From the NCBI RefSeq assembly GCF_000715075.1, contig NC_134082.1, positions 211,181,948 through 211,245,947 of the forward strand: DNA of 64,000 nucleotides. Reading direction: 5' to 3'. This document shows, piece after piece, positions 13,201 through 23,846 of this stretch (positions within the stretch are counted from its first letter, which is position 1; every line of letters begins with the position of its first letter). Under the pieces are notes generated by a model. The model had not been told where the DNA came from, did not search any database, and saw only the letters and a list, made by a program, of their open reading frames with translations. This DNA comes from Nicotiana tabacum. Its lineage: Eukaryota > Streptophyta > Magnoliopsida > Solanales > Solanaceae. The position numbers were made by a program, and so were the translations under genes.

Positions 13201-15146
13201 AGTGAACCAAAAAGGTAAATGGAGGGGTATTTTTAGCCCAATAGGTGGATGAAGGGTATTTTTAAATCTTTTCCAATAGCTTTGGGGCATTTTTATCCCT
13301 TTTCCGTTTCTCCAAAATGTAACCTAAGTTTTCACTTGATACCTTAGTATCAAGGGAAAATTTCACATAAGAACAATTGGGATCCCTACTTTTCAATTTT
13401 ATAGTCCATATTTCAATTTACAATCAACTAGCCCAAAAATAATAGGCTAAGATTCAATATCCAACTCCAATAAATTCTCAAAATTATTATTTAATTTTAA
13501 AAAAAGATTGCTCAAGATTTTAAGTTAATTTTCGAATCAACAAACCAAATTCATTGGAATGGTGAAAATTAGATTTTTAACAAGTTTAAATATGCGGGTT
13601 TAGATTCCGAATTTGATTTTGTGAGAAATTTGGAGTGAGTGTTATTTAGAATTGTTAGAAATAGTGTAAGAAGGTTGTATATAAAATTTGAAGGCATTTA
13701 ATGAAGATTTGGACTGGTTTTGAACAAGAATTGCAACTGAAAATCGTAGAAGAAGTTCGTCTACAGACTCTTGTATAAAGGTGTATAATAGTGTATATGA
13801 GTGTATAAACACATTTTATACACTATTATACAAGATTATACATAATTATACAGAAAACTGATCTCGCCTTCTTCCTTGCGTCTTTTTTGAAATTTAACTC
13901 AAATCTACTCAAAATCACTTCAAATTTAAATTTTGAACACCTTTGATATTTTCAATCAATTGGAACAACACCCAATCCAAACAACTAACAAACTCAAAAA
14001 ATTATATTTTCGAAAGCAAAGCTTTGAATAGCCTTCAATAGTGGACTTCTACTCTTCAATTTTTTTACATTGCAATCAGGTGACACGGGTGGAGAAGCGG
14101 TAATGGCGGACGACCCCTTGAAGCATATGTAGAAGATGTGAGAAGAAAAGAGAATGAAAGCAATAGTTGTGAGAACACAAATTTAACACAGATTTTGAAT
14201 TTGATAGTGCTTTCAAAATATGTACAATATGGGCTAGGTCGGGTAAAACTTAAAAACATGGGCCATTTTTTGTTATGGTGTGATGTCAAGTGTATTTTCT
14301 TATAATTCTTTCTAGTATCAAGCTTTATCTTTTTCTGAGGAGCTTTTCATTTAATCAGCACGAAGGACTTGAAGGTGAAATTACACGGAGGACACTGACT
14401 CACACTGCATGGCTTATTTTATCCTCCAAGGAGCGTGAACGGAAAGGATGGCATCCTGTTACCTATAAATTAGCCGATGCTACTCCCATGCTAATCCAAT
14501 CTATCAAGGTACTTTTGGTTCTTTTCAACAAGCAGATTAGTAGATTTGCCAGGTCTACTAGCAGAAAACTCGGTGATCATTCGGGATACAAATATCAGGA
14601 AATTATATCACTCATGTATTGCCAATAGGAGAAAGTAATGAAACAGTAATCCACTCAACGTAGCTGTCATTACTCATTAGGAAGTAAAGGCATTTCAAGG
14701 GTTTATAACACCGAGAAAATCTGACCTCCTCTTTCTCAGCAATTCAAATAAGGATGATTTTCGTACTATGACCCTGAATTATCCTGTGTAAAATGATGAA
14801 CATGTTCCTTAGAGATTTATTCGATTTTGACAGGATATAGACAATATATATTATGAGACAGAATACCGGAGAGAGTGGTGCACCAGCAAAGAGAAGCCTG
14901 CCCCTTGCTTCCTTTTTGCGAGGAAATTCACACGGCCTGCAGCTCTAAGGCTTCTCAATATGGTTAGATCCATCTATCTGCACTCCATCAAAGTATCTGT
15001 ACAAGTTATCTTTTGCACTGTTGTGTTCATTTTCTTTTATACTCTCTAATTTCTTATCTGGTTCCATTTTTTGGATGATTATTGCGCTGGTCTCTATGCA
15101 GTCTGCGCTTGGACTTTACCACGAAGAAACTGCGAACAACATTTGA
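7265..15146 (+). CDS. GT14/DUF266 core-2/I-branching type glycosyltransferase, 11 exons, 375 aa
   Basis: Exons: 7265-7510, 8892-9008, 9506-9606, 10017-10088, 10331-10412, 10570-10650, 11030-11068, 11226-11291, 14359-14508, 14834-14962, 15102-15146 (stop TGA). Frame is kept throughout and the total of 375 residues suits the plant family. Residues 21-38 form one hydrophobic signal-anchor after a basic N-terminus, so a type II membrane protein, expected in the Golgi. Family hallmarks visible are KIAFLFIARNRLPLD (60-74), WGEASM (123-128), RFVFLSDSCIPLYNF (148-162), a Trp/Arg/Lys segment QWAVLNRKHADIV across exons 5-6, NCIPDEHYVQTLL (255-267) and PAPCFLFARKF (341-351). The family resembles animal beta-1,6-N-acetylglucosaminyltransferases, but plant substrates are mostly unproven. 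The start has A at -3 and G at +4. Intron 6 uses a GC donor (AAG|GCAAGT at 10650/10651). Intron 8 (11292-14358) holds two MULE-like insertions. Confidence is high for family, lower for substrate. Confidence 0.93.
8350..8415 (+). repeat. SINE-like remnant in intron 1
   Basis: A short block with AACAACAACAA followed by TAATTCCTACTAGTTGGTAT and a GCCTATACGGATCC phrase resembles the internal region of Solanaceae short retroposons. A related phrase (CCCAACTATGTTGGGTTCGGC) is at 11619-11700 in intron 8. No target duplications or complete ends were found. Confidence 0.35.
11605..11702 (+). repeat. SINE-like remnant in intron 8
   Basis: The phrase TTACGCCTCAATCCCAACTA, then TTGGGTTCGGCTATCTGAATCC and a CGCTCCATTTAAGCCCATC block, is a pattern known from plant short interspersed elements. 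The ends are not resolvable by eye. Confidence 0.4.
12115..13306. mobile_element. Non-autonomous MULE-like element with about 297-bp terminal inverted repeats
   Basis: The left arm 12115-12411 and right arm 13010-13306 are inverted copies of each other with only scattered mismatches, starting CGGAAA and ending TTTCCG. A perfect 10-bp direct repeat TTTCTCCAAA flanks the unit (12105-12114 and 13307-13316). Long TIRs with 9-10-bp duplications are typical of Mutator-like elements. The 600-bp middle has no coding potential. It sits inside intron 8 of the glycosyltransferase gene. Confidence 0.85.
13355..14312. mobile_element. Second MULE-like element in intron 8
   Basis: A perfect 10-bp direct repeat TAGTATCAAG (13345-13354 and 14313-14322) brackets 958 bp. 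The termini share weak inverted similarity (GGAAAATTTCACATAAGAA against a reverse-complement GAAAGAATTATAAGAAAA). The interior shares a dispersed block with 4210-4340. No transposase was seen. It lies only 38 bp beyond the target repeat of the preceding MULE. Confidence 0.65.
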
Positions 15147-15221
15147 CATCTACAATACTGTACCATCTAGTTATTAGAAGATATACAAAGTTGACTACCT
15201 ACAGAAAATTGTAATCTAGGT

Positions 15222-15227
15222 AATAAA
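15222..15227 (+). terminator. Candidate polyadenylation signal of the glycosyltransferase gene
   Basis: AATAAA lies 76 nt after the TGA stop in T-rich surroundings. A second AATAAA occurs near 15440. The choice between them cannot be made from sequence alone. Confidence 0.5.
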
Positions 15228-15634
15228 TGGGCAAGATGTGTAAGTAGAAAGAAAAACTAATGAAATTTGTTATGCCAGTTTGTATATTTGTATTATTTTC
15301 CCTTAGAACTCAAATAATGTTTGGTCGTATATCTTTGTAGAGTGAGCTCAATCCATTAAATTATTATTCTGCTTTTGTTTCCACATTGTAAAGCCATATT
15401 GCCGTGATTTAGAGTTTCATTTGATTTACTGACAATCAATAAATCAGTAGTATTTGCTCTTTAGATCATATGACTCGCCCTGTAGACGGTGGTACCGCCA
15501 CCTTTGGTGACATGATCTTTTCTTATTCACTTATGCCGGTGGCAAAGAAGTCAGCCCCTATGTTTTGGTGGATAAAAAGTGTCTTTTCCCCGTGGTAGGG
15601 TAAGGAAAGATTCTTTTTCTTTACTAGAGCCAAG

Positions 15635-16676
15635 CAGAGGTGGACCCAGGATTTGAGCACGACGGGGACACCCATGTACGCTAATCACCATCGATAAAAT
15701 TCGGCATGCAACTCTTTGAAAACTTAATGATTACGATGACTTATCATCTAAGTATAAACAAAAAGAAGTTTTAAAGAAAAAGAAAACACTAAATAGAGAG
15801 AGAGAGAGAGAGAGAGTTCTTCGCAAAATGAGTACTATGTGAAGGGAGGATGTTTGATTAAGCATGTTTCACACTTTAACTTTTTTAGTTTTTTAATAAA
15901 AAAGAGGTCAGTGATCAAAAGAGCGTTCAAACTTTGAATTATCAAAAACTTACTAAAGAAATCAAGATTAAGGGTATGCTAATAGTCAAAAAATTGAATA
16001 AGAGTCTCAAACTCTTAGTTGTTATTGCCAAGTCAGAGTCAAAGTGATTGTCGAAGAAGATTGTTGCAGAAGGATTTGTTTGTTTCTATTTGTGCAGCGA
16101 TAATTTGCAAATTGAGACTTTTAATTTTAATGGAGGAATTTGAAAAAGAATAAGATTAATTAAGTTGACTATTACTCCCTCCGTTTCAATTTATGTGAAC
16201 CCATTTGACTGAGCATGGAGTTTAAGAAAAGAGAGAAGACTTTGAACTTGTAGTGTAAAATGAGGCACATATATTTTGTGTGGCTATAAATCATTGCATA
16301 AAGGTAAATTGTTTCCAAATAAGAAAATGGGTCATTCTTTTTGGCACAGACCAAAAAGAAAATAGGTTCAGATAAATTGAAACAGAGAGAGTATATATTA
16401 ATACTAAACTATAACTAAATTCAAAAAGAAGAAGATAAAAGTAAAAAGTAAAGCAATTTGCTACTTAGTATAAATTGGCCGAAGAGGGTTTCAAACCCAC
16501 ATGTTCCAGCAAAGGAGGGACTTTAAGTCCCCACAACAACCACTTCTCCCCTTTTTGTGCTTGGGGGCACTAGTAAAATATTTAAGGGTCCCATATATAA
16601 CATGTATATACAGGGTTTTTGCCGAGGCTAACGGGGACCTGTGACCCCTCAACCTACAATGTAAGGTTCGCTTCTG
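15635..16676. mobile_element. Non-autonomous hAT element with 8-bp target duplication
   Basis: Termini CAGAGGTG... and ...CGCTTCTG are short imperfect inverted repeats. A perfect 8-bp duplication GAGCCAAG (15627-15634 and 16677-16684) flanks the unit. It contains an AG microsatellite (15795-15816) and a later Stowaway insertion (16175-16391). No transposase ORF. Confidence 0.8.
16175..16391. mobile_element. Stowaway MITE nested in the hAT element
   Basis: The 217-bp unit begins CTCCCTCCGTTTCAATTTAT and ends with the inverted version (AATTGAAACAGAGAGAG). It has TA target duplications at 16173-16174 and 16392-16393. This terminal motif is the hallmark of Solanaceae Stowaway-type elements. The 60-aa ORF across it is not a gene. 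Confidence 0.85.
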
Positions 16677-16924
16677 GAGCCAAGATTGTACGAAGAAAGA
16701 AAAGCTTAAGTCAATTCAAGTGGAAATAATTAGACTACTTCCATTCCTTATCTCAGGTTGCCCCTTAGTGCGTGTATGGAGTATTTCTTCAGCAATGACT
16801 TGTTTTATCAAGCAGTCTTATTGCTTGAAAGTACTTACAACACACAGTAGGAGAATTCGAGTATGAAAGCATGATGTATCCATAAAACTGAGACAAAGCA
16901 AAGTATCTTCTTCTACATTGTAAA

Positions 16925-17205
16925 ATTGCCCAAATGCAAATCTTGATCATCGAACATAATTGAATATGAAAAATTCAAATATTCATCCTAATGAATAGAA
17001 AGTAGTTACATAAAATTCAAAATTTACCAGCATTGGATAGTAAAATTGGGAAATTTCCTTGAAGTGTAGTAGCATTAAGTGATTGAGGTGAAAAATGGAA
17101 TCTTCTCAGCTATAGGAACTTGGAATTATAGAAATATGAATGATTGTTTGTTGGGTTTCTTTTGGTATTTGAAATTAAATTTACTAAAACCACAAACCCT
17201 TTGAA
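16925..17205. repeat. Diverged direct repeat, copy 1
   Basis: Shares a series of blocks with 17830-18139 in the same order: TTACCAGCATTGGATAGT, GGAAATTTC/GGAATTTC, GTGTAGTAGCA and GGTATTTGAAATTAAATTTA. The two copies are separated by about 620 bp that contain the MITE at 17237-17630. This looks like an old local duplication. Confidence 0.7.
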
Positions 17206-17236
17206 GGACACGCGTCGGTTGGAGCGTTTCACGTTA

Positions 17237-17630
17237 GAGTCTGTTTGGCTTAGCTGATTTAGAATAGCTGATAAGCATTAGGTGTTGAAAAATATTTTTA
17301 AGTGCTGAAGCTGATTTAAAAAATAAACAGTTACGTGTTCGGATAAAGGTGCTGAAATTAATAATAAGTAGCTGAAGAACTGGGTATACAAAGAGTTTTG
17401 TTTTAAAAAGAAATATTTTAGGGATAGAATAGTAAATATTTTGGTCAAACTTAAAGTGCTTATAAGCTGAAATTTGATAAGTTGGGGGAGACCAACTTAT
17501 GACTTTTAGCTTATTTTTGGCTTATAAGTACTTAACTTATAAGCACTTTTAATTTTACCAAATGCGTAGATAAGTCAAAAAGTGTTTATAAGCCAGTTTG
17601 ACCAGCTTATAAGCTTAACCAAACACCCTC
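17237..17630. mobile_element. Harbinger/Tourist-like MITE
   Basis: Termini GAGTCTGTTTGG and CCAAACACCCTC are inverted repeats. The 3-bp target duplication TTA lies at 17234-17236 and 17631-17633. The interior is rich in AAGTGCTTATAAGC-type words and has no ORF. The TTA duplication supports the PIF/Harbinger superfamily. Confidence 0.75.
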
Positions 17631-17829
17631 TTAGTTTAATTACACGGTAGGCCGCTTTTAGATTCGGCGAACTACAATTGAAAATTCCGTTTCTATTTTT
17701 CTCAAAATAATTCCAGATATTCTCAACGGCTATTAATAAGTGTTTTTATAGCAGCTTTTTTTAAAATTTAACTATAGGTGGCGGATTTTTCTTTTTAGCT
17801 ATATTCCTACATACATTGTAGAATGCCCA

Positions 17830-18139
17830 AATGAATAATCGTCATTATTGAACGCAATTTAATATGAAAACAATCGAATCTTTATCTTAAAGTAAAATTC
17901 AAAAATTACCAGCATTGGATAGTGATTGGGGAATTTCTTTGTTGTGTAGTAGCAATTAGTTATTGAGATGAAAATCAAAATCTTCTGATTAAATTAGGAG
18001 ATGCTTGTCGAGAAACATCATTGAGTAAAATCAAAATTGAATTGGAGAAACTTGAAATTTAAAGAAACATTAATGAATTTTCGTTGGGTTTCTTATTGGT
18101 ATTTGAAATTAAATTTACTAGAACCCTAAGCCCTATGAA
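17830..18139. repeat. Diverged direct repeat, copy 2
   Basis: Partner of 16925-17205 in the same orientation. Its right end abuts the hAT element that starts at 18140, which carries its own target duplication, so the hAT insertion happened at or near the edge of this copy. Confidence 0.7.
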
Positions 18140-18542
18140 TACATGTGGCAAAATGGTTAAAAGAAAACAGTTAACCACCCATATTATCCACTAAAAACGA
18201 GTTGGATAATGAACTTTTTAAAAATGGGTCAAATATGAATAAGAACCATATTATCCATTTAGAAAATGGATAACCAAAAAGTAACTAGTGGATAACCAAT
18301 GGTCTAACTTTTACATTTGTAAAGCCTCAAATTAGGGGTTCCTCAAGTAAGGGAGACTAAGAATTCTCCCAAAAGTGACCATATGCAAGAAGTCATGGAT
18401 AATATGGTTGTCCATATTATCCGTCGATTAACCCGTTTTTTATCCGTATTAAATATGGGTCGGATCAAAAAATTAATCTATTTTCATTATCCGTTTTCGA
18501 CTAGAACCATATTCGACCCGACCTGACCGTTTATCACTCCTA
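18140..18542. mobile_element. hAT-type MITE with 8-bp target duplication
   Basis: The 403-bp unit is flanked by CCTATGAA at 18132-18139 and 18543-18550. The ends read TACATGTGGCAAAATGG and, inverted, TAGGAGTGATAAACGG. The interior repeats short GGATAATATGG-like words. No coding sequence. Confidence 0.7.
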
Positions 18543-18550
18543 CCTATGAA

Positions 18551-20955
18551 GGATGCGGGTTTGGTTGGAGTTTCCTGTACCTTAATGCCACGTTGTCCAA
18601 AAATTAAATCACATCTTTATGCGGAGAAGAACAAAAAGCACAAAAAATATAGAGAAAGTTAACTTTCCCTTTCTTGTTTAAAGCAAGCAAATGTATAGGT
18701 GGAGTCATGATTTAAACTTCATTTGTTTTAAATTCTAAAATACCGTTATCATATGTTAATAAGTGAATTCTGAATTTTATTTTTGTTCACGTATAAAAAT
18801 TTCTTAATACAAATATAAAGTTTAGATTAAAGTTATTAAATCGGATCGACTTATCCTTCTAGGCAGGGGCAGAGGTAGTGTATTCTTTACGAGTTCGGCC
18901 GAGCCCACTATCTTTTGCAAAGACATTATATTTGTATTAATATATAATTGCGAACTCAGTAACTAAAATATGTTATGGGTTCAATGTTAAATTCAAAACC
19001 TACAAACTTAAAATTCTAGTTCCGCCTCTCCTGGCCCGACTAAATAGTAAAGCGCGCACTACGTGTCAGGTTCAAGTGTTTGATTTGTTGTATTTTGTAA
19101 AGAACATATCTTGACCCCCAAAAAAGTTCAAGAGTAAAAGGAGCAGTTGATTAAGGATATTTTGTCACCGTCACAAATACACGATTATTTCCTGCTCCAG
19201 TAATTAGCGGACGTGCATGACAGTGCTCAATGCTCACATCACCCATCTTTGCTGCTTAACTTTAGTCTAACCGACACATGAAAAGTAGACCAACGATTAT
19301 AACGGTCTTGAATTTGCAATTTTCAAATGCGTCATCTATTCCTTTTATTTTCCTTCTTTATTTTTCATTTTTGGTCAAAATGATCCCACAATTTTGCTAA
19401 ACTGTCAACGAATGAAACGTTCTAATATAAGCCCACTCAATGGGAAATCAAATACTACAAAAAATGAAAGTCTAAACTGCTATATTTTTTATTTTTTTCA
19501 GTCGAGGATCTATCAAAATAACCTCTCTATCTGCATAAGGTAAGTGTAAGGTCTACGTAAACACTATACTCCGATTGTTATACCTTATTTGTGGGATTAT
19601 ATTGGATATGTTGTTATATTATTGTTATTGTTGTAAACGTAGACATATCTCATAATCGGCGTAAAAGAAAATATAACATAAAGGATCCGTCGTTATATCT
19701 AAGGGTCGTATTCTGTTTTTGAGACTTTTAAGTGTATCAAATTACGTCTAATAGAAGTGAATTCTGTAATTAATAATATAGAAATAATACCATATTTTTC
19801 TGAATTTTGAGATATTAAGTTAATTATGTCACACAAGTCCAAGGCGATAAATGAGCTTTCATACGCTATGTCTATTATTGACAACCAAATGGCAATAATA
19901 CATTTTGTTGTTAGTTACACTACATTTCCCCCCTAGTCAAGGAGGACATTTGGGAATTTCGGATATGGTCGGTATTAAGTATTAACTGAAAGAAAAATTA
20001 AAGTTAGCGTCAAGACCGCGTTACACTTTTTGCTTACTTTAATGCAGCTTTTTCTTCACCAAACGTCCGCCGATTTTGGCTAAGTATTGGATAGAAGTCA
20101 TAAACAATGAGAGTAGCACAATGCAAAGTGGGAGCAGAATCGGAACCAGGATTTCAAGCTTATGGGTTCGGAATTCTAATCGTGTGATGTTGCCGAGTTT
20201 TAAATTAATAATTTGTACATATTCAATGAAATTTTTAAAACAAATTCAGGGTTCAAACCAAAGTTACGGAGTTCTATCGAACCCGCTCCCGACACTCTAG
20301 TTTCACCCCGAATGGGAGCTCTTATTGTCTTAAGCAGATCCAGAATATAATCCATTGTATTTGTAAAGTTATGAATTTTTTATTGTATTTTTATATATAA
20401 AATTATCTTCCCGTCTAAAATTATGAGTTCAACTGACCCCATCATTAAAATACTATATCCGTCCCAGCTTATTGTGACGTGTGGGTTTAAGATGAGGTTA
20501 GTTGAAACTTGAAACCAACTGTCTTCCAACGGTTTCAACTCGTTAACCATAACCGTTGGGTCAATTTCTCCAAGTTCTCATTGCTTGTCTACGAAGATTT
20601 TACGTGGCTTCTGCCATTATATAGCACGTTATCCTTTTTGTTTTACTCTTCTTATCTGTACTTTTGGTAAATACAAGAAAGAAAATTAATTACTGGAAAT
20701 ATCAAAAAAATCCTTTTTTTCCCCACCTTATCTTGTTCTGTTTGACAAGTAAAATTTAGAGACGGTGCTCGTGGGTCCCATGGGCCCACTGTCGCCACAC
20801 AACCTTAATTAGCTTCTAGATGGTTGGGTGGTAGGGCAATGGGATCGCAACACGTTGATACCTTATACTTCAAGTTAGTTGTCGCACTTTCCCATCCTAT
20901 TGGTTCCGTCTTAGACAAAATTAATTTCTGCATAAGTGCATATTACCTAAATATA
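18551..20955. other. Intergenic sequence, no gene recognised
   Basis: Two patches (about 18857-19040 and 20120-20310) carry phrases such as GGCAGAGGTAG / TTCCGCCTCTCC and GGGTTCAAACC that resemble small hAT-like MITEs, but I could not place clean target duplications. The ORFs of 60-75 aa here have no recognisable content. Confidence 0.45.
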
Positions 20956-21213
20956 TCATCCGTTTCAATTCAGATAAGGTAATTTGATTCGGCACAAAGT
21001 TTAAGAAAAAAAAATATTTTTTAAATTTATGGTATTAAAAGCTTAAGGAGTAAAAGTTTTGTGGGACCATGACATTTGTGTGGTTATTAAACCTTCTCAT
21101 TAAGGGTAAAATGAAGAGTTTAAAGTTGAATTATTTTCAAATTTAGAAATGTGTCATTTATTTTAAAACCGACTAAAAAGAAAAATACCCCATCTAATTT
21201 GAAACGGAGGAAG
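20956..21213. mobile_element. Stowaway-like MITE
   Basis: The left end TCATCCGTTTCAATTCAGAT and right end ATCTAATTTGAAACGGAGGA form imperfect TIRs with TA at 20954-20955 and 21214-21215. A truncated copy, lacking the first ~25 bp, is at the start of the duplicate segment at 28101, showing this MITE predates the duplication. Confidence 0.7.
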
Positions 21214-21232
21214 TAGTTAATAATAATAAATA

Positions 21233-21498
21233 TTTCCTCCGTTCATATTAAATGAGGTAGTTTGACTCGGCACGGAGTTTAAGAAAAAAAAAGACTTTTG
21301 AAACTTGTGGTCTTAAAAGCTTAAGGGGTAAAAAATTTGTGGGCCATGACATTTGTGTGGCTATAAAAGCTTCTCATTAAGGGTAAATGAGTATAATGAA
21401 AGAGTTTAAGGTTAAATTATTTCCAAATTTAAAAATGTGTCATTTGTTTTGGAACAGACTAAAAAGGAAAATACCTCATTTAATATGAACGGAGGGAG
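21233..21498. mobile_element. Stowaway MITE with an in-window empty site
   Basis: The 266-bp unit begins TTTCCTCCGTTCATATTAAA and ends TTTAATATGAACGGAGGGAG, with TA duplications at 21231-21232 and 21499-21500. The corresponding site in copy S2 (28358-28359) reads straight through with a single TA, so this insertion is present in one duplicate and absent from the other. Confidence 0.9.
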
Positions 21499-21885
21499 TA
21501 TATGTTAGTTATTAAATGAATAGAGAAACTCTTTTATCAAAATTAAATACTAAATTTTAATTTTTGAAACTTGTGGATTACAATAATATTATATAATCTC
21601 ATTGTAAATTAGGACAACGGGTTCTTACCTTATATTTGACATAAAATTAATATTTCAGAAACCACAAAAAAAAAAAAAAAACACTCAGAGCAAATTGAAA
21701 TGTTTAAATAAGAATTTAGTCAAAAAGAAAAAGTTGAGTAACTCTGAAATAATAATAGTATCACATACTAAATAAAAGCGCATGCATGATACAACATTAT
21801 TATTAGATTATTGCTAGTCAGTTTGAGGGGTAGATGTTCCAAATTTAAATATTGTTACACAAGTTAAGCTAAATGGCCTAATTAA

Positions 21886-22793
21886 GGCCTCATTTGCAAT
21901 TAATAAAGATTTGAATATTAATCATTCAGTTCTCAGATATTAAGTCCGTTTGTTTTTAAAGTCTGAATTTTAGTCATTCAAATCTTAATCATTAAGTGTG
22001 TGTATGTATTTTTTACTTCACAACCACTTAATACGTCTAAATAAGTCTGTATAAGTAAGATCTACAACAATGACCTAATTTCATTAAGATGCTATCATCC
22101 ACATTAATTATTAATTTCCATCACCGCTTACCATTATCAACTATCACCATGCTACCCACCACCACCATACTCAATCACTACCACCACCACCAAGCCGTAA
22201 TCATTATCGACAACCACCACCCACCATCTCCACTACCCCCGCCATTATCATTCTCAACCACACCCACAAACTCATCCAACTCAACTACCACAACTAACCA
22301 CCCCATCACCATCAACAACCGTGCCGGACCGTCCACCATTATAAACTACCACCACCTTCCTCAATCACAACCACAACCACTATCGCCACCCACTATTATT
22401 AATTATTACCACCCACCACTACTATTCTCAACTATAATTGACATCACTATGAATTACCACTAGCTAGCTACTATGCAGAACCACCACCATCAACAAAAGC
22501 CACCACCAACCGCCGCCTTTAGCCGACATTATCAAGCACCATATTAGCCATCACTATCACTAACTACCATATTTTAAACAATATATATTTTATTGATAGA
22601 ATATTAGAATAATTAGTATTTTATTTGAATTTTATATTTATTAATTTTCAAATAAAGATAAATGTTATACATTCAGATGTTAAAAAACAAACATTCTTAA
22701 TCATTTAGTATTCAAATCTTAATACACATCTTAATATTCAAATGTGTATTCAGATTCAAATGTCTTAATCTTAAAAATAAAATAAATGAGGCC
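21886..22793. mobile_element. Harbinger-like non-autonomous element with CCACCA-rich core, copy in S1
   Basis: Termini GGCCTCATTT and AAATGAGGCC are perfect 10-bp inverted repeats. TAA target duplications lie at 21883-21885 and 22794-22796. The middle (about 22090-22520) is a low-complexity CCACCA/ATCACC tract that yields a spurious His/Pro/Thr-rich 124-aa ORF. The subterminal regions repeat short AATCATTNAG and TCTTAATC words. Confidence 0.8.
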
Positions 22794-22879
22794 TAAGTGT
22801 CGATCCCAACATAAGAGAGAGATATTAGTTTATCTCATTTCCCTTAGCATCTTTATCTTTTTGAAGTGAAATTAGCTCT

Positions 22880-23846
22880 TGTTGGGATTTTAAGTATATG
22901 ATATGGTTAAAATAGGGTGAATGGAAAATGGAGGGAAATGAAATTTTTAAGTGAAATTTTAAGTTTTCCCCCTTGGCAAAGGGACATTGTCCCATATTGG
23001 AAGAGGAAGAAGTTTTTTATGGGTATATAAGCAATTGCTCTTCTTCTACCTCTTAAAGAGTTGAGAAGAAGGCAAGCATCGCGCCGTCGTCGTCATCGCT
23101 CGCTCGGCTAGGCTTCAGCTTTGGTAGTAAAATATTAACAGAAATGTTATTAAATATTTGTTTTAATAACAGAATATTAATATTAAAATAAATATTAACA
23201 TTAAATCCAATCCATTTTTAGTTGTATAACTGAAAATTAAACTACCCTCTTCAATTTTTCCTCTTTATTTTCCCTCTTTATTGTTGAATAAATAGCCATT
23301 TATGTTGTAGTCGTTTTGCATAAACAATAATTCTGAAGAGTTGCACCTCTTCAGATTTCAGCCTAACTTTGGCTATAAATACAAGTCTATTCTGCCCAGA
23401 ATTTTCATACTATTTTCCGAGTTTCTCCTCCTTCTGCATACTTTTAACATCAAAGAAAAGTAAGTGTGATTTGCTACCGAACTTTGTGTTCGCTAAACCA
23501 CTGGGGTTTAAAGTACCACTACACCAGTGTGTAATTCGTTCTATCCTGGGAGGACATAATTCACAACCTTAGGTACTAGGAGGGGATTAAATTCCTTAAG
23601 GAAATACTGTGAATTCAGTGGGCTCGGATTAAAATTCTGTTTCTATCTTTCATTTCTGTTTATGTTAATTTATATTTTCCAGAATTATTTTACAATACAG
23701 ATTACTAACAAGCTTAAGGAATTTAATATATTTTCTGTATTTGTGTTATACTCACTGTTTCTGAAGAGTAAAACCTCTATAGTTTTGTACTCTATTGGAG
23801 ATTAAAATCTACGTGATTTTAACATTTGCGCTATTCTTTTACAGAA
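22880..23846 (+). mobile_element. 5' LTR and leader of copia element A
   Basis: Begins TGTTGGGATTTTAAG immediately after the S1 target GCTCT. It carries a TATA-like TATAAATACAAG at about 23374-23385 and runs to the gag start. The same sequence blocks recur at 26183-26456 (partial) and 26457-27275. The exact LTR 3' boundary is uncertain, because no textbook Met-tRNA primer site is visible. A donor-like AG|GTAAGTG (23459/23460) and acceptor-like TTTTACAG (ending 23844) bracket a possible leader intron. Confidence 0.7.

Larger units (their letters stand above)
20981..22879 (+). repeat. Direct duplication, copy S1
   Basis: Homologous to 28101-29785 in the same orientation with high identity by eye. 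It carries the shared Stowaway and Harbinger-like elements. S1 differs by an extra Stowaway insertion (21233-21498). It ends exactly where the copia LTR begins (22880). Confidence 0.85.

Noticed and set aside
22089..22463. 124-codon His/Pro/Thr-rich ORF, and its 136-codon relative at 28906-29316
   Set aside because: Translation of a CCACCA/ATCACC low-complexity tract inside a Harbinger-like element. No start context or conserved frame.
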